Both the position numbers and the translations under genes were made by a program. DNA of 64,000 nucleotides from the NCBI GenBank assembly GCA_037367355.1, contig CM074705.1, positions 930,001-994,000 of the forward strand. Direction: 5' to 3'. The notes beneath the pieces are model-generated. The model was given only the letters and a program-made list of their open reading frames with translations. It did not search any database and had not been told where the DNA came from. Shown here one piece after another: positions 36,964-49,465 of the stretch (position 1 is the stretch's first letter; every line of letters begins with the position of its first letter). Source of the DNA: Neoscytalidium dimidiatum (lineage: Eukaryota > Ascomycota > Dothideomycetes > Botryosphaeriales > Botryosphaeriaceae).

Positions 36964-39900
36964 GGTGGGCGGCTGCGTCGGCGAGCAAGGCAGAGGTGTG
37001 CAGGGCGGGCGGTCAGAAGAAGCGGGAGCGCTCGTGCGTGCTCCTGCTGCGCGGCGGCGGTCCGGAACAGCGGACGGTGGGATGAGGAGCTACTGTGCGG
37101 TCGTCGGGCGCATGCGAGGGCGGGCGGCGGGCAGCGGATGGCGGCGGGCGTGGGTGAGAAGAGGTGCGAGAAGGCCTGGACTGGCGCGCACAAAGATCGG
37201 GGCGGCGGTGATGTTATGAAGGAGATGGGCTGAGTAAGTGGCCCTTTTGCGTTGCGTGAGGCAGCCGCGCTAGCTAGCTCCCGGTCCGCCCGGACACGCA
37301 GAGAGACCGGCAGAGATTAAAATTGCGCCCCAGCCAGCAGCCTGCACACGCGACTAACCGCCAGCGCCCAGTACGCAACACGCAGCACGCAGCACCCACC
37401 CAGCGCGCGCGCGCGCCCGTGTCCGTGCCCGCGTCCATGCCCTGCCCATGTCCATGCCATGCCTATGTATGCCCATGCTCGTCGTCCCATCATCCCCGGC
37501 CGATTGCTGGCCACAGGCCCACCGCCCACGCAGCGCGCTCCTCGACTGCGTTTCTGCTGCGTTTCCCGTCTGCTGCACCCGCGTCTGGCTTCTGGCTTCT
37601 GGCTTCCTGCGCGCCTGGGGCCTGGCGGCAGGTGAAGCACCCCGATTTGCGTATGACGCTTACACAGCCCAAGGCACAGTTAAGGGACAGCCTGCTGTGA
37701 GATGAGGTCAGCGCTAGCCTGGGCAGCCGGCGCACCACACGTCCACACACGTCCACTCCAGCAGCAGCTCTGTGGCACTAGGCCCCAACGCCCGTTAGAC
37801 CGACAGCTGTCGGTGGATTGCCGCAGGGAACGGCGTGCAGGAGCTTTGCCTGCCGTCCAATCCGCCGTACTCGTAATCCGTATATACACTCACTCCTCTT
37901 GCGCCTCAATAATCTCGTCTCGTCTCTCGCTCTCTTTGTGCAAGTGTCGGATGCGGTGCGAGCCACGGTGACGGGAGCCCACGCGACCAGCCACGCCCGA
38001 CGCTGTGACGCTGCTCTCGTCGGCATCGCGCGGCTACCCGCTTGTCCCATCGTCCGTCGTCCATCGTCCATCCTCAATCCGTGCAACGCGCCCGCAGCTC
38101 CACCCCCCAACCCAACGCTCCGAGGCCGAAACGCCGGGCTCGTCCGAGTCGCCCGTCTCGGCCCTGCTGCAGCATTCATACTGCGTGATCCCATTCGGAA
38201 ACGGTTCGTTTGGGAGAAAGATCTTGTCGCGTGCAAGCCAATGAGCCCCCGGCTCGGCGTGTTTAAGCGCCGTTCTGCTGTCTCGCAGCTCGCTCGGCTC
38301 TGGCAGGGCGCGCAGGGCTCCTCGCTCTTCGCAGAACGCGCCGCCGCAAAGGGCTTCGCGCGTCAATCGAAGTTCGCTTGGCGTGGGCGTCGACGCCTCC
38401 TCGACCGCCGGCTCTGGCTGGCTCTTGCGGATGCTGCACGCTTCCGGAGCCGAGCTGTGCTCACCAATCTTGCGGCTCCCTCCTCGGCCACGCCCTGCTG
38501 ATCGCTCTTTCATGCGCCCGAGAGCCACATTCCAGCCGCCTGCGCCCCCGCTGTTGGAGGCGGAGTTAACGGCGGTGTCGGGGTCCAGCAGCTGCGCCAG
38601 AGCCAAACCTGCAGCTCGCAGCTCGCAGCCCCAGTCCCTTGCGTCTCCTGCACCGCCGCAGTTGCTGTTTGGCCTGTTGGCCGCGTTGCCTCCCCGCATG
38701 TCCTGTTGGAGGAAGCTGCTGGTACTGCGCCGCCACATGCCCCTGTCGTCGCCTGTTGGTTGGCCCTGCTGCGCTTCCCGCGTCTGATAGATGGCGCGGC
38801 TGCGTGCATCAGCTGTCGTTTCATCCAGATGGCTGGAGACCACACCACCAGAGCGGCCCATGGCCTGGGGCATCGCGAAGGATGAAGACGCCAGCCACCA
38901 ACCGTGGAGGCGATACGCTCCGCTCCGCTCAGTGCCTCAGGCGCCGCCCGGGCTAAAGCTCGCGATCCGCATGTTGATAGACAAATAATCGATTCGCTGG
39001 CCAAGGACGAATGCCCGTCGTATGATCCACTCCCCACCCGTAGTGCTAACCGACAACAGCTGCAAAAGCGACGAGCAGGCCACCGGCCAACAGATGCAGC
39101 CGCCAACGGCGTTGGCCCCCATGTCTCCTGGCAACAAGCAAAAAAGGGAAGACCTCGTGGTTGCTGTTCAATCGCACACCGCTCCCAGACCTCACGCGCT
39201 GGCAATCGCTTGTCCCGACATTTGGCGACCCGAAACTCCAAACTGTTCATGAACCGTTTCCGCCCGCCAGATGAGAAACCTGTCCGGCCGCTCGGGACCC
39301 TCCCCATTCGATACCGGGAGAGCAGAGAGTGTGCGCGCACGCAACAGACCCCGATCTCCGCGTCGGCAGCCCTGTACCGCCGGGCCCGTGTGCCCCTTGC
39401 GGCGCCGAGCGAGCGCGTGTGCGTACCGTGCGCTGCGCTCTTTCTTTGCGGCGTCGCGTGAAGGGGCCATGTTTGGAACCCTGGGCGCTCTCACGCTCGG
39501 CCAAGGGGTGCAGGACCGCCGCCGATCCTCACTCCCGCCGGGCGGGATTTCGCTGAACAGGGCCCTGGCCCTTTCTTGTTCTTCAAGTCAAGCAAAAGCA
39601 TGGCGGACGGGGTTGGACGCCCACACTGACTCTCGATTCAGGGTCACATCAGATGGACGAAAGAGGAAAGATGGGGGGACCAACTGGGGTACCCGTACAT
39701 ACATTAGCCCTCCTCCTGCTTCATCTAGCCAATGGCATGGCCTGAAGTCTAATAGTGCTCGTCTCAGCGTGCTTCTTCGTCCTTACCCCCAGCTCATCGC
39801 CCGTCAGATGAGCTATATCTTACAGTGCTGGGCAGCCAGAGCCGCAAAACAGCGCAAAAGAGGGAGCTTGGGCACCACCGAGAAAAAGAGCACAGATGCT

Positions 39901-41081
39901 TGGTGATGACGATGATGGATGAGTCCGCCCACAAGGAGGAGCTTTGGGCGTTTCCGGCCGCGCAGACACAGGCAAGAGATCCGAGAGTTCGGCCGTGGGC
40001 CCCCAGTTGTCTCTGGGCCTGTCTCTGGTTTTTTTTTCTTTCCCGCGCGATTCATTAACATCTCCAATCATCTTCAAGAGCGGGATTGCGGGATGGCGCG
40101 TGTGTCGGCGCGTGTGCGGAGCGTCGGTGTGATTCGTGGTACAGGTGTGCAAGTAGGGCCAGTCTATGAGAAAGGGGTGGTAGCGAACCAAGTAGGGACC
40201 CGCTGTCACTTGGACTTGACTGATCGAGGGTATACGCCGCGTTCGGCGCGGGAAGCGTTCGAGCAAAGAGCGAAAGAGCAAGAGTAGCGAGCTTCGGCGC
40301 CGTTCCCGCCGCATGTAATATATCTACATGACGAGTCGCCCTTCATTTTGATGGTGATGCGTCTTTCATCGCTTTTCATTGATCATCCTTTAATACTTGT
40401 GCTATTGCCCACATGTCCGTTCGCCCAGTCGGAGGGGATCACCATTCTCAATCGCCCAACATTTACTAAGTAAAACAGATCAAATCGGCTCTGCGCGGAA
40501 TACGAAAAAGATGGAAGCCGTGCGGTGGAAAAGCAAGGACGTCACGGCAACGTCCGCGAGGAACCGCAAAACACCCGGGGATGGTTCGTTTTCGTATCTC
40601 CAGATCTTGAGTTGGATACTATCTCTCATTTCACTATATCGCCCCCCTCGTACTTCTTTCCTTGTTCTTGCTTTGACCAGCTTGGACTCCACGAAGCTGT
40701 AACGACAGTAAGGATAATAGAGGCATCAACTCCGCTAACTAACATTCGACCCCGATTCAAGAAGAGAACGTCCATCCAAATATCCACCAATCCGCCCAAT
40801 ACAAAGGAGAGTACAAAAGGAAAAAAAAGCAAAAAGCAAATTGTCAGAACCAATCTCTATACTCGTACTCGTCAGAAAGCCTCCAGCTCCCCCAACGAGG
40901 TATCCCAAAAGCAGAGTTCCCTTTCAACGCCGTTGCCGCTTGAACAAAGTCGCTACCTCAAATCGCTTTCTTACACGGTCGATTGAAAAGAAGCTTCGTT
41001 GCCATTCGTGACGTCGTCATTAACTCTGCCGGCCTGCCACGGAACAATACGACCATAACGGCCTACTAGATCGATACCGAC
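36964..41081. other. 4.1-kb intergenic region, aur1 promoter side
   Basis: The largest gene-free stretch of the window. The part next to aur1 (about 37000-39500) is GC-rich with many chance open frames. The longest is 279 codons on the minus strand at 38034-38873, rich in Ala, Arg, Gly and Ser without a family motif. The last kilobase, near the zinc-finger 3' end, is less GC-rich. A lineage-specific small gene or non-coding RNA cannot be excluded. Confidence 0.5.
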
Positions 41082-41093
41082 TTAGTTCATGCT

Positions 41094-43120
41094 ATCCAGG
41101 AATGAGAAATCATCTTGGGTAGAGCCCGAGGTGCTGATCATGAGTTCGTTGCCGAACGGATCACTGCTGAATGGATTCCACATGGCAGACATGCTGTTGT
41201 TAGAATCGAAGCTGCTGGCTGGCAGGCCGTTGAAGTCGTCATCAAAGTCGAGGTCGTCTGACTTGTCCATGCCGGCCTTGCCCATGACAGGCGAGGAAGG
41301 TGGTGTGCTGTACGCTGCTGACACAGTGCGGCCAGAAATAGTACGTTGCTTCTGGCTGGGCGATCTGTTCTTCTTGCCCTTCGGAACACGTAGCACGTTG
41401 TCATCCGCCGGAACAGGAGATGGCGACTGCGGCGGGGTTGCAACGCCACCGAAGTCTTGCGAGGTAAGACGGAAGAAGGTATCTTCGGCAGAATCCAGGT
41501 TCTCGTTGATGTTCTCATCGTCCGTGGAGTCCTTAGCCTCCATAGGGCTGGACGAGCTGTTGGAAAAGCTGTGGGGTTGTCAGCAAGCAAACTTACAAAA
41601 CTAGCAGAATGTACTGACCTAAAGGATGACGATTGCGCATCTGACGTCTGCAGAGACTGCAGGTTGGTGAACTGAGACGAGTCGTACTCGTTGACATTTG
41701 GAACCGGAGAGTATCCAGAAGAGCCAGGGGAAGGACCCGACGATGATGATGAGGCGTACGAGTCCGCTTGAGCCTGGCGAGTTTTGTTGGCTTTCTCGAG
41801 GCGATCAGCCATCTCAGGACGATTCTTTCTGGGGCGTCCCCGACGGGCTGACTTCTTGACTGCGCCGGGAAAGGCGCCATCGCACATGCCGCGTTGGCGG
41901 TGGCGTGTGAGAGCGTCCTGTCGTGCGAAGCCAGCTCCGCAAGGGCATTTGTAGGGTTTGTCGCCCGTGTGAATCTTTGCGTGGCGCTTCAGGTCATGCT
42001 GACGCACGAAGCACTTGCCGCAGTGGTTGCACTTGTACTGGCGGTCGCCGAGATGGGTCTGGACATGTGACCGAATATTTTCTCGGCGACCGAACGTCTT
42101 GCCGCACTCAGGGAAAAGGCAGGTCCAGCGATGGTTCGTCGGATCCTGCTCACTAATGTATGCTTGGACTTCCTCTGGTGAGATGCCAGTCTCCTCAATC
42201 GAGGCATCGAGGCTGAGGTCAGCGATAGACATGGCACGTGGCGACAGAGGAGCTTTTGTTGGAGAGGAAGACAGGTATCCGTCCATATCAGTCGAGCTCC
42301 GCGACATCGGAAGAAGTGAGGGACGACGTGAGAGCGATAGATGCGGTGCAGGAGCGAGGTGTCCTTGGTGCTGGAATGACGCGATTGACCGTGCGCGAGG
42401 TGAGGTCGAGGGCGAACAGCCAGGTGAGATGGCGTCGGATGAGTAGAATGAAGACTCGTAGCCATTGTCGCTATCATGATGATGGCTGAGACTGAAATTG
42501 AAGCCCTGGTCTTCCGGGGGAGGCTCCAGATTGATCTCACATGCGTCACTGAAGCTTGACGGCATCGGTGCGAGATCGAGATGGTCCATCGTCGGCGCCA
42601 TTGGCGAATTGTGTTGCGGCGATGGGACGGGGCTAGGCACGATGCTGACCTTGACTTGCGCGTGTGCCCCGTAAACGGCCTTGATGTGTTGCTCGAGGTC
42701 CTTCAGCTGTTGCATTGAAGGGTGAGGGTGCGAGGAGGATTGAGGCTGAGGGGGAAAAGAGGTCTGAAGAGGAGGAAGATCCGCAAATTGTTGGAAGTGA
42801 GGGCCCGGCTGAGCCATGCTTTGCTGCTGCGCTGCTTGCATCGTATGCTGTGGTTGGTCTTGTCCTATGTTAGTGATACTTACCTGACTATCGCCCTGCG
42901 AAGGCTGTTGTTGCTCGTTAGTAGTCATCCGGCCCGGAAATGGCGAGAGAAGCTGTGGCCTCTGGTCCAAGCTCATTCCCCTTCGGTGAGCGTGTTGCCG
43001 TTGGATGGTCGCAGGTAGAGGCTGCATCTTGGGCGCCTCGAAAATAGTCGGTGTCGAGTTCTGGCGACGGTGCATTTGGCGCCGTTGCTGGATACTCGAG
43101 GTCGACGGGCTGGACAGCAT
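41094..43120 (-). CDS. C2H2 zinc-finger transcription factor, Ace2/Swi5-like
   Basis: Two exons on the minus strand: 41619-43120 and 41082-41568 (stop at 41082-41084), 662 residues, phase-2 join with a GTCAGT donor. The N-terminal two thirds are Gln/Ser/Pro-rich with HRRQNSTPT. Three zinc fingers follow: CLFPECGKTFGRRENIRSHVQTH, CNHCGKCFVRQHDLKRH and an atypical CPCGAGFARQDALTRH, the arrangement of yeast Swi5/Ace2 and Aspergillus Ace2-type factors. A basic RRGRPRKNRP patch next to the third finger may be a nuclear localisation signal. An acidic Ser-rich C-terminus may activate transcription. Yeast Ace2 is regulated by the RAM pathway and controls cell separation; Aspergillus homologues affect conidiation and pigment. 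Targets here are unknown. The gene is divergent from ubiquitin-S27a. Confidence 0.88.
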
Positions 43121-44545
<1,425 letters not shown>

Positions 44546-44992
44546 ACGTCTCGTTTATCTCGGGCCATCCAGGAGAGATTGACATCACGGTCTGACGATG
44601 TCTGCTGGTGCCTAACATAGTAGCTCTGCCTCATCTGAAAGCAAAATGGATATCGATTGAGTTACGACTCATGCTCCACTGTGCACGTAAAATGAACCTT
44701 TGAATAGATGTTATCTTGTGACAAGTGTGCGCCGTCCCCGCTCTATCATCGTGGGGCAAATCTGATGAGAAGTGTGGGTAACCTGGCGACCTGCATAACA
44801 TGCGTAGTTGTATTACCTAGCTGGTAATGATACTGAAAGGTTATCTTAAAAGTGCATATATTGTTTCTCGAGTAACCTGTTTCAGCCCCGGTGGTATTTG
44901 TTCCAATTGCAACGCAGTGATCCCATACGCTCAAGGAAAAAATAAAAATAAAACCGGTTCCCAAACTTCGCATTTATGCAGATTCGATCATA
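44546..44992. other. Convergent intergenic region, ubiquitin-S27a / Mis14
   Basis: About 450 bp of presumed 3' UTRs. No gene is seen. Confidence 0.5.
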
Positions 44993-45687
44993 TCATAACC
45001 TCCCCTCCAGATGATCTGCCACCTGATTGGCCCTATTCAGCCGCGCCGCCGTCCCAGGCAACTCGTTTTTCAAATCAAGAAGGCTCTGTGTACCATTCCC
45101 CCACATTTGCTGCACGTCGTTCCAGCGGCGCATATCGCCGGCGTCCAGCTTCGTCTCCTTAGCCGCGCTGCCCACAGCTGCCTCTTCCTGCTCGCATGCT
45201 CGACGTTCTATTTCTCCCAACTCTTTTAAGAAATCCGCTTCGTATGCAGCAGCCACCCTTTTTGGTGCCTCGCGTCGCAGGTCCGCGACCTTCTCGGTAA
45301 GAGATTCTTTCTGGGCCTCTAGAGCGCGGATTTTGTCAACGAGACGGGTGTCTATTGGCTCGAATTCTGTCGCAATTGTAAGTCTGAACTCCAGAGCTTT
45401 ACTTCAGAAAGCTCGAGAGACGCACCTTCTGTGGGTCCCTCCTCCAACTCTACCGCCTCCGCACCATTAATGCTGATACTATGTCTCGCGTTTGCGAACA
45501 CGCTCTTGATGTACTCATCCACCAATTCCTCTACTCTCCTTCTCAGCACGTCATCCCCTCCCTCGGGCGCCGCTGATGGTGGTAGATGCAGATCGATCTT
45601 CGCTCGTGCGGCACGCTTAGTATTGGCCATCAGGTAGGTCATGTCCGCTGCGGACTGTAGCTCGACGCGGCGGTGCGCCGAGTCCAT
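44993..45687 (-). CDS. mis14: Kinetochore protein Mis14/Nsl1 (MIND complex)
   Basis: Two exons on the minus strand: 45426-45687 and 44993-45366, phase-1 join, 211 residues. The N-terminus MDSAHRRVELQSAADMTYLM, DLHLPPSA, LRRRVEELVDEYI and SISINGAEA match the Mis14 family; the remainder is a charged coiled coil (LVDKIRALEAQKESLTEKVADLRR). Known role: with Mis12/Mtw1, Nnf1 and Dsn1 it forms the Mis12/MIND complex linking centromeric chromatin to Ndc80. The length fits fungal homologues. It lies convergent to the ubiquitin-S27a gene. Confidence 0.88.
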
Positions 45688-47260
45688 TGCAAAGTACTAT
45701 AATAGTTTCTGTCTCGTGTATCCCAGGCTGCTGCCCAAACCTCTAGAATGTTCACGATTTGCCTGATGGTCCCCAGCACGGCCGCTCCTTCCTCTGTGTG
45801 TGTGTGTGTGTGTGTGTTTCCACACCAACGGCTGCCCGAACGACTCTCGTTGAATCAATTTAGAGCTGGCGACTAAGTCCTGGCTTGTCTCAATCGCTTG
45901 CGTGAGCGCCCAATAGTGCGAAAGTCCAGATTGTTGCTACGGCCTATCTGGTTGGAGCCTTACGTAGGGTTTGTTTACACCTTGCCGAAAGCGGGATGCG
46001 AGGAAAAGAGCGCGTGTGTCAAGAGGCGGCGCGAGGCGGAAAGACGCGGGATATCGACTTATAGGACTGGGACACGGCGGTGTCCGGATTGGAGCGGAAG
46101 CGTGGCTGCGTCGCGAGAGGGCGAGAGGGTGGAAACAGGGCGATGTTCGACGTCGCGTGCGCAACGCGTGAGCTTCGCAGTCGGACAAGGGCGGGAAAGT
46201 GGGCCTTAGGGTTGCCGGGCCTTTAGGGCGAGGACGTCTACCGAAAACCCCGCGCAACCTTGTCTCGGTCGCGATATTGAGGAGAAGGTGCTGCAGCTGG
46301 GGATTCTTCTGTCTTGTTAGCGCTGGAAATCGAACGGCGCACTGTGTTGTTGGCTGTTGTGTGTTTGGGAAGATGCGTCAGGGAAGCGGCTGGCCGAGCC
46401 CCGTCGCCGTCGTGCTCGCGCTCCGTCTCCGGGTGCGGGCCCTTTCGAGCGGGCACTCCGGGCGATTGTGAACTGATTAGGGCACGGAACGATAAGGATA
46501 AGGGCTAATGATAATCACCGCCGTGTCCGACGTGTCACACCTCACCGGCTAGCCTGCTGGGCTCGCAGCCTGGCCGCTGGTTAATCATGCCGCGCACCGT
46601 TTCAGCCTGTTCCAGACCCTTCTTCCGTCGCGACCCTTCGGCAGAGCAACACAGGACAACCATGGGAGAAGCAATCTCTCAAGTGTTTTGGTATAGCAAG
46701 TAGGATGAATGTATGCTCCGTCTGGAGACCCGCTACTGTAACATTAATCTCTAGGAACTTGTACGTGTTGTGCGATTTTTGTATATTGCTGATTCGAAGA
46801 ATACAGGACTATCTACCGTTCAGATCAGTGCGAGTAAATATCAGCTCCTATAATCCTCAGCTGCACCCAAACTTTCCTTAGGAAAAACGCCAATTGTAAC
46901 CAACGCCGTCCAAGGCTGTTAAAAAAAAGAAAAGGACAAAGACCCACTGCAATGTGACCAGCCCGATTTCCCCTCGCTACATTATCCCGTTCGCGAAATA
47001 CAAAACGGGCAGCTCCAAGATGGAGTGAGCGCATCCAGGCCAGACTCCTTGCATACACTGCCCCGTTGCACGCGAGCATCCGACCGGTCCGCCACCGGTC
47101 AACTGCCTAGCTTACGCCCCAGTCCAGTTCCAATTGAGAAAAACATATGCTGCGCCGTTGCTCCCATGCGTCCTTCGTGGTTGTTTACAGTAGAGGGTGA
47201 GGGAAATTGGCATCATGGTAGATCGTAGTAACACGTTGAGGCAATTTATGGGTCTATGGT
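45688..47260. other. Mis14 promoter side and 3' flank of the small four-exon gene
   Basis: About 1.6 kb with a TG microsatellite at 45795-45817, 108-130 nt upstream of the Mis14 start. No gene is recognised. One sequence near 46330 resembles a tRNA B box on the minus strand but has no matching acceptor stem. Confidence 0.5.
45795..45817. repeat. (TG)11 microsatellite
   Basis: An uninterrupted TG dinucleotide repeat in the Mis14 promoter region. Confidence 0.9.
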
Positions 47261-48075
47261 TCATGAAGAGGATGGGAACATGGAAGCCACCTCCTCATCC
47301 GTGATGATGATGTCTTCGACAGGATCCTGGCGGCGTTCGAGTTCCGAGGACTCATAGTCGGCGTAGGACGGTAGAAAGATATCTGAGAGACCCCACGTTG
47401 TTAGCTGGAGCAACAGCATGTGAATTGGGTCGAGAAGGCTGAGGTGCTGTAGCGGATTGCAGGGTCCAGGTGCCTCGCTCGTTGGAATTTGCGCACCTTG
47501 ATTCCAATCGAAGCCTTGCGATGCCTTGACGCATGTAATCTGATTCGTGACCGGGCCGGTTAGCGTGTCTGGAGTTCCCCAAGAGCGGATGCAAGGAGTC
47601 CTGGAGGGGTAATGAGGCGGCGTGTGCTTACCAGCCGCGGAGCGTCAGGATGCCCGACGTTGATAACTGTATGCTCTGACTTGGAAATGGAGGAGCCTGC
47701 CCAAGCCTTGTAAGCCTGCTATGCTTCTTTGTCCCGCGACGGCACGCAGTCCCCGAGATATTCCGAGTGGCAATGTTCAAGAAATGCCGGAAAGCAATGC
47801 TCATGCTGCGGCTCGGTAGGGGCAGGCTGCTTCTACTCACTCAGCAAACTCGGCCGGCGGTCGGGAAAGTTGTGGTGGTGGGCGGGCGCAGATGACGATG
47901 GCGAGGCGACAGGCGAACGGACCGAGGCCGAAGAGGAGAGCGACGAGCTGCTGTCTGGACTGCAGGCGTTGCTGCCTTGACGGCTGTCCTTCTTACGCTT
48001 CGGAATAGCAATCGAAGACGACATAGTGCTTGCCAGGACTGAGCTTGGGTCGGTTGGGGGGAAAGATCGGGTCAT
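47261..48075 (-). CDS. Small four-exon protein of unknown function
   Basis: Built from four minus-strand exons: 47841-48075, 47632-47696, 47497-47539 and 47261-47382, 154 residues (137 if the second ATG at 48024 is used). Each join has a good donor (GTGAGT, GTAAGC, GTGCGC) and an AG acceptor, and phases agree throughout (1, 0, 1). The N-terminal half is basic then Ser/Pro-rich and probably disordered (IPKRKKDSRQ, RRPSLLS). The spliced C-terminal half is compact and ordered-looking: HTVINVGHPDAPRL, ITCVKASQGFDWNQ, DIFLPSYADYE, then an acidic end with EDIIITDEEVASMFP. No single open frame shows this protein. I believe similar short proteins occur in other filamentous ascomycetes, but I cannot name the family or a function. 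Confidence 0.72.
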
Positions 48076-49465
48076 AGTGGTGGGGACGGGAGCCGATAGG
48101 GACGCAGCCAGATAGAAGCAGGGACTACGGCAGGCGCTTGTAAGAACTGCAAAGACGGGGAGCCGAAAACGCCGCGAGTAAAATCAGAGCAGAAAGGCAA
48201 GAGATATGGTAGCAGGCGTGGTAGAGGAGTGAGGCGGGAGAGGATGAGAGGAAGTGTGAGTTGTATGGCTCCGGTGGTCGGGAGCTGGGTGGGAGCTAGG
48301 TCGTTAGCTCGGCGACGTGTGATGCAGCGGGAAGCGTGACTCAGGCCCACGGCACGCAATGCATCCCGCGCGGGTGCGTGGCCTCGAGCACCTTGCTTGC
48401 AGATCCGTAGCCCTCTGAGCTGCCTGGCCTTCTGGCGCCAGGCCGTCGGACTGCCTCGGCCGGCGAATTTCCACGCCCTGCAGTTAGAGGCACCCTTGGA
48501 CCTCCCCTGCGGATGCCTGCAGCTGCCTTCAGCCGGTTTGCATGCCATCCTAGCACGCGCATGACGTACCCGTTGTGCACCCTAACAAGGTCCCCATTAC
48601 GAACTCAGCAATACATAGGATTATCGTACATGATATCTCGTTCAACCAAGGCCTGTGCCCGCCTTTCGAAGGAGCAGAAAGAGCGTCAAAGAAGCATAAT
48701 GAAAACGGCCGCCAGCCACACCAATCCTCCCAGCAGAAATAGCGTCCAAGCCCATCAACCAATCGATCCAAGCACCCCCTCCCCCCCCGGCAGCTTCATC
48801 AAAGTTCGCTCTGCCGGACCCGCCGAGCTGGAGTCCTTTTTGTCCACCCCATTTCCGAAAAGACGGGTGAATAGCCCGGGAAACCTGCCCATTCGTTTGC
48901 CCTCCGAATAAGACGCCCCGCGGCGGGGGGCTTGAAATACAGATACAACCACTGAAACTTCACACATTTCCTCCCATAATCGAGCTCATTACTAAGAGAG
49001 AGAAAAATTTCTCAGGAGAGGGAAGAAAAAGAGAAAGCCAGAACGCCCATGAGAAAGCGTGCACGGAAAACGCCCGGAAAACGCCCAGAAAAGGAGGCAA
49101 AAGACAGTAGAAAGCCAAGAGCAGCCCGATTGCGAAAACTGACGGATGGTGGTCGTGATTAACGGCAGGTGGCACAAGCTCCAACGCATTCAACCACACT
49201 GACATTCCTCCCTCCTCAAGGCAAATCCGAGTCAAGTAGTTCGTTGCTTTCCTTTCATTCTCCTCCCATCCTCGCATCATACAAGCTACGCAACGCAAGC
49301 ACCTCTGGGTATCCCGACATATCCAAACCGTTTAAGTCCCTAAGAAAGAAGAGCGAAACATGAAAAAGGAAAATAGCCCGAGCATTTTGATAATTTCAAC
49401 TCCGGGCAGTTTAAAATGAAACATCAGACATACGGGTGCGCTGACTGTCCCGTTTGGTCGCTGGC
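48076..49465. other. Upstream region of the small gene and RasGAP 3' flank
   Basis: About 1.4 kb without a recognised gene. Minus-strand open frames up to 158 codons exist close to the small gene but show no motif. Confidence 0.45.

Noticed and set aside
38034..38873. 279-codon open frame on the minus strand
   Set aside because: Low-complexity composition, no domain, overlapped by long frames on the other strand, as expected in GC-rich DNA where stop codons are rare.
46320..46345. Possible tRNA B box on the minus strand
   Set aside because: Only a partial match to the GGTTCGANTCC consensus, with no A box at the right distance and no acceptor stem.
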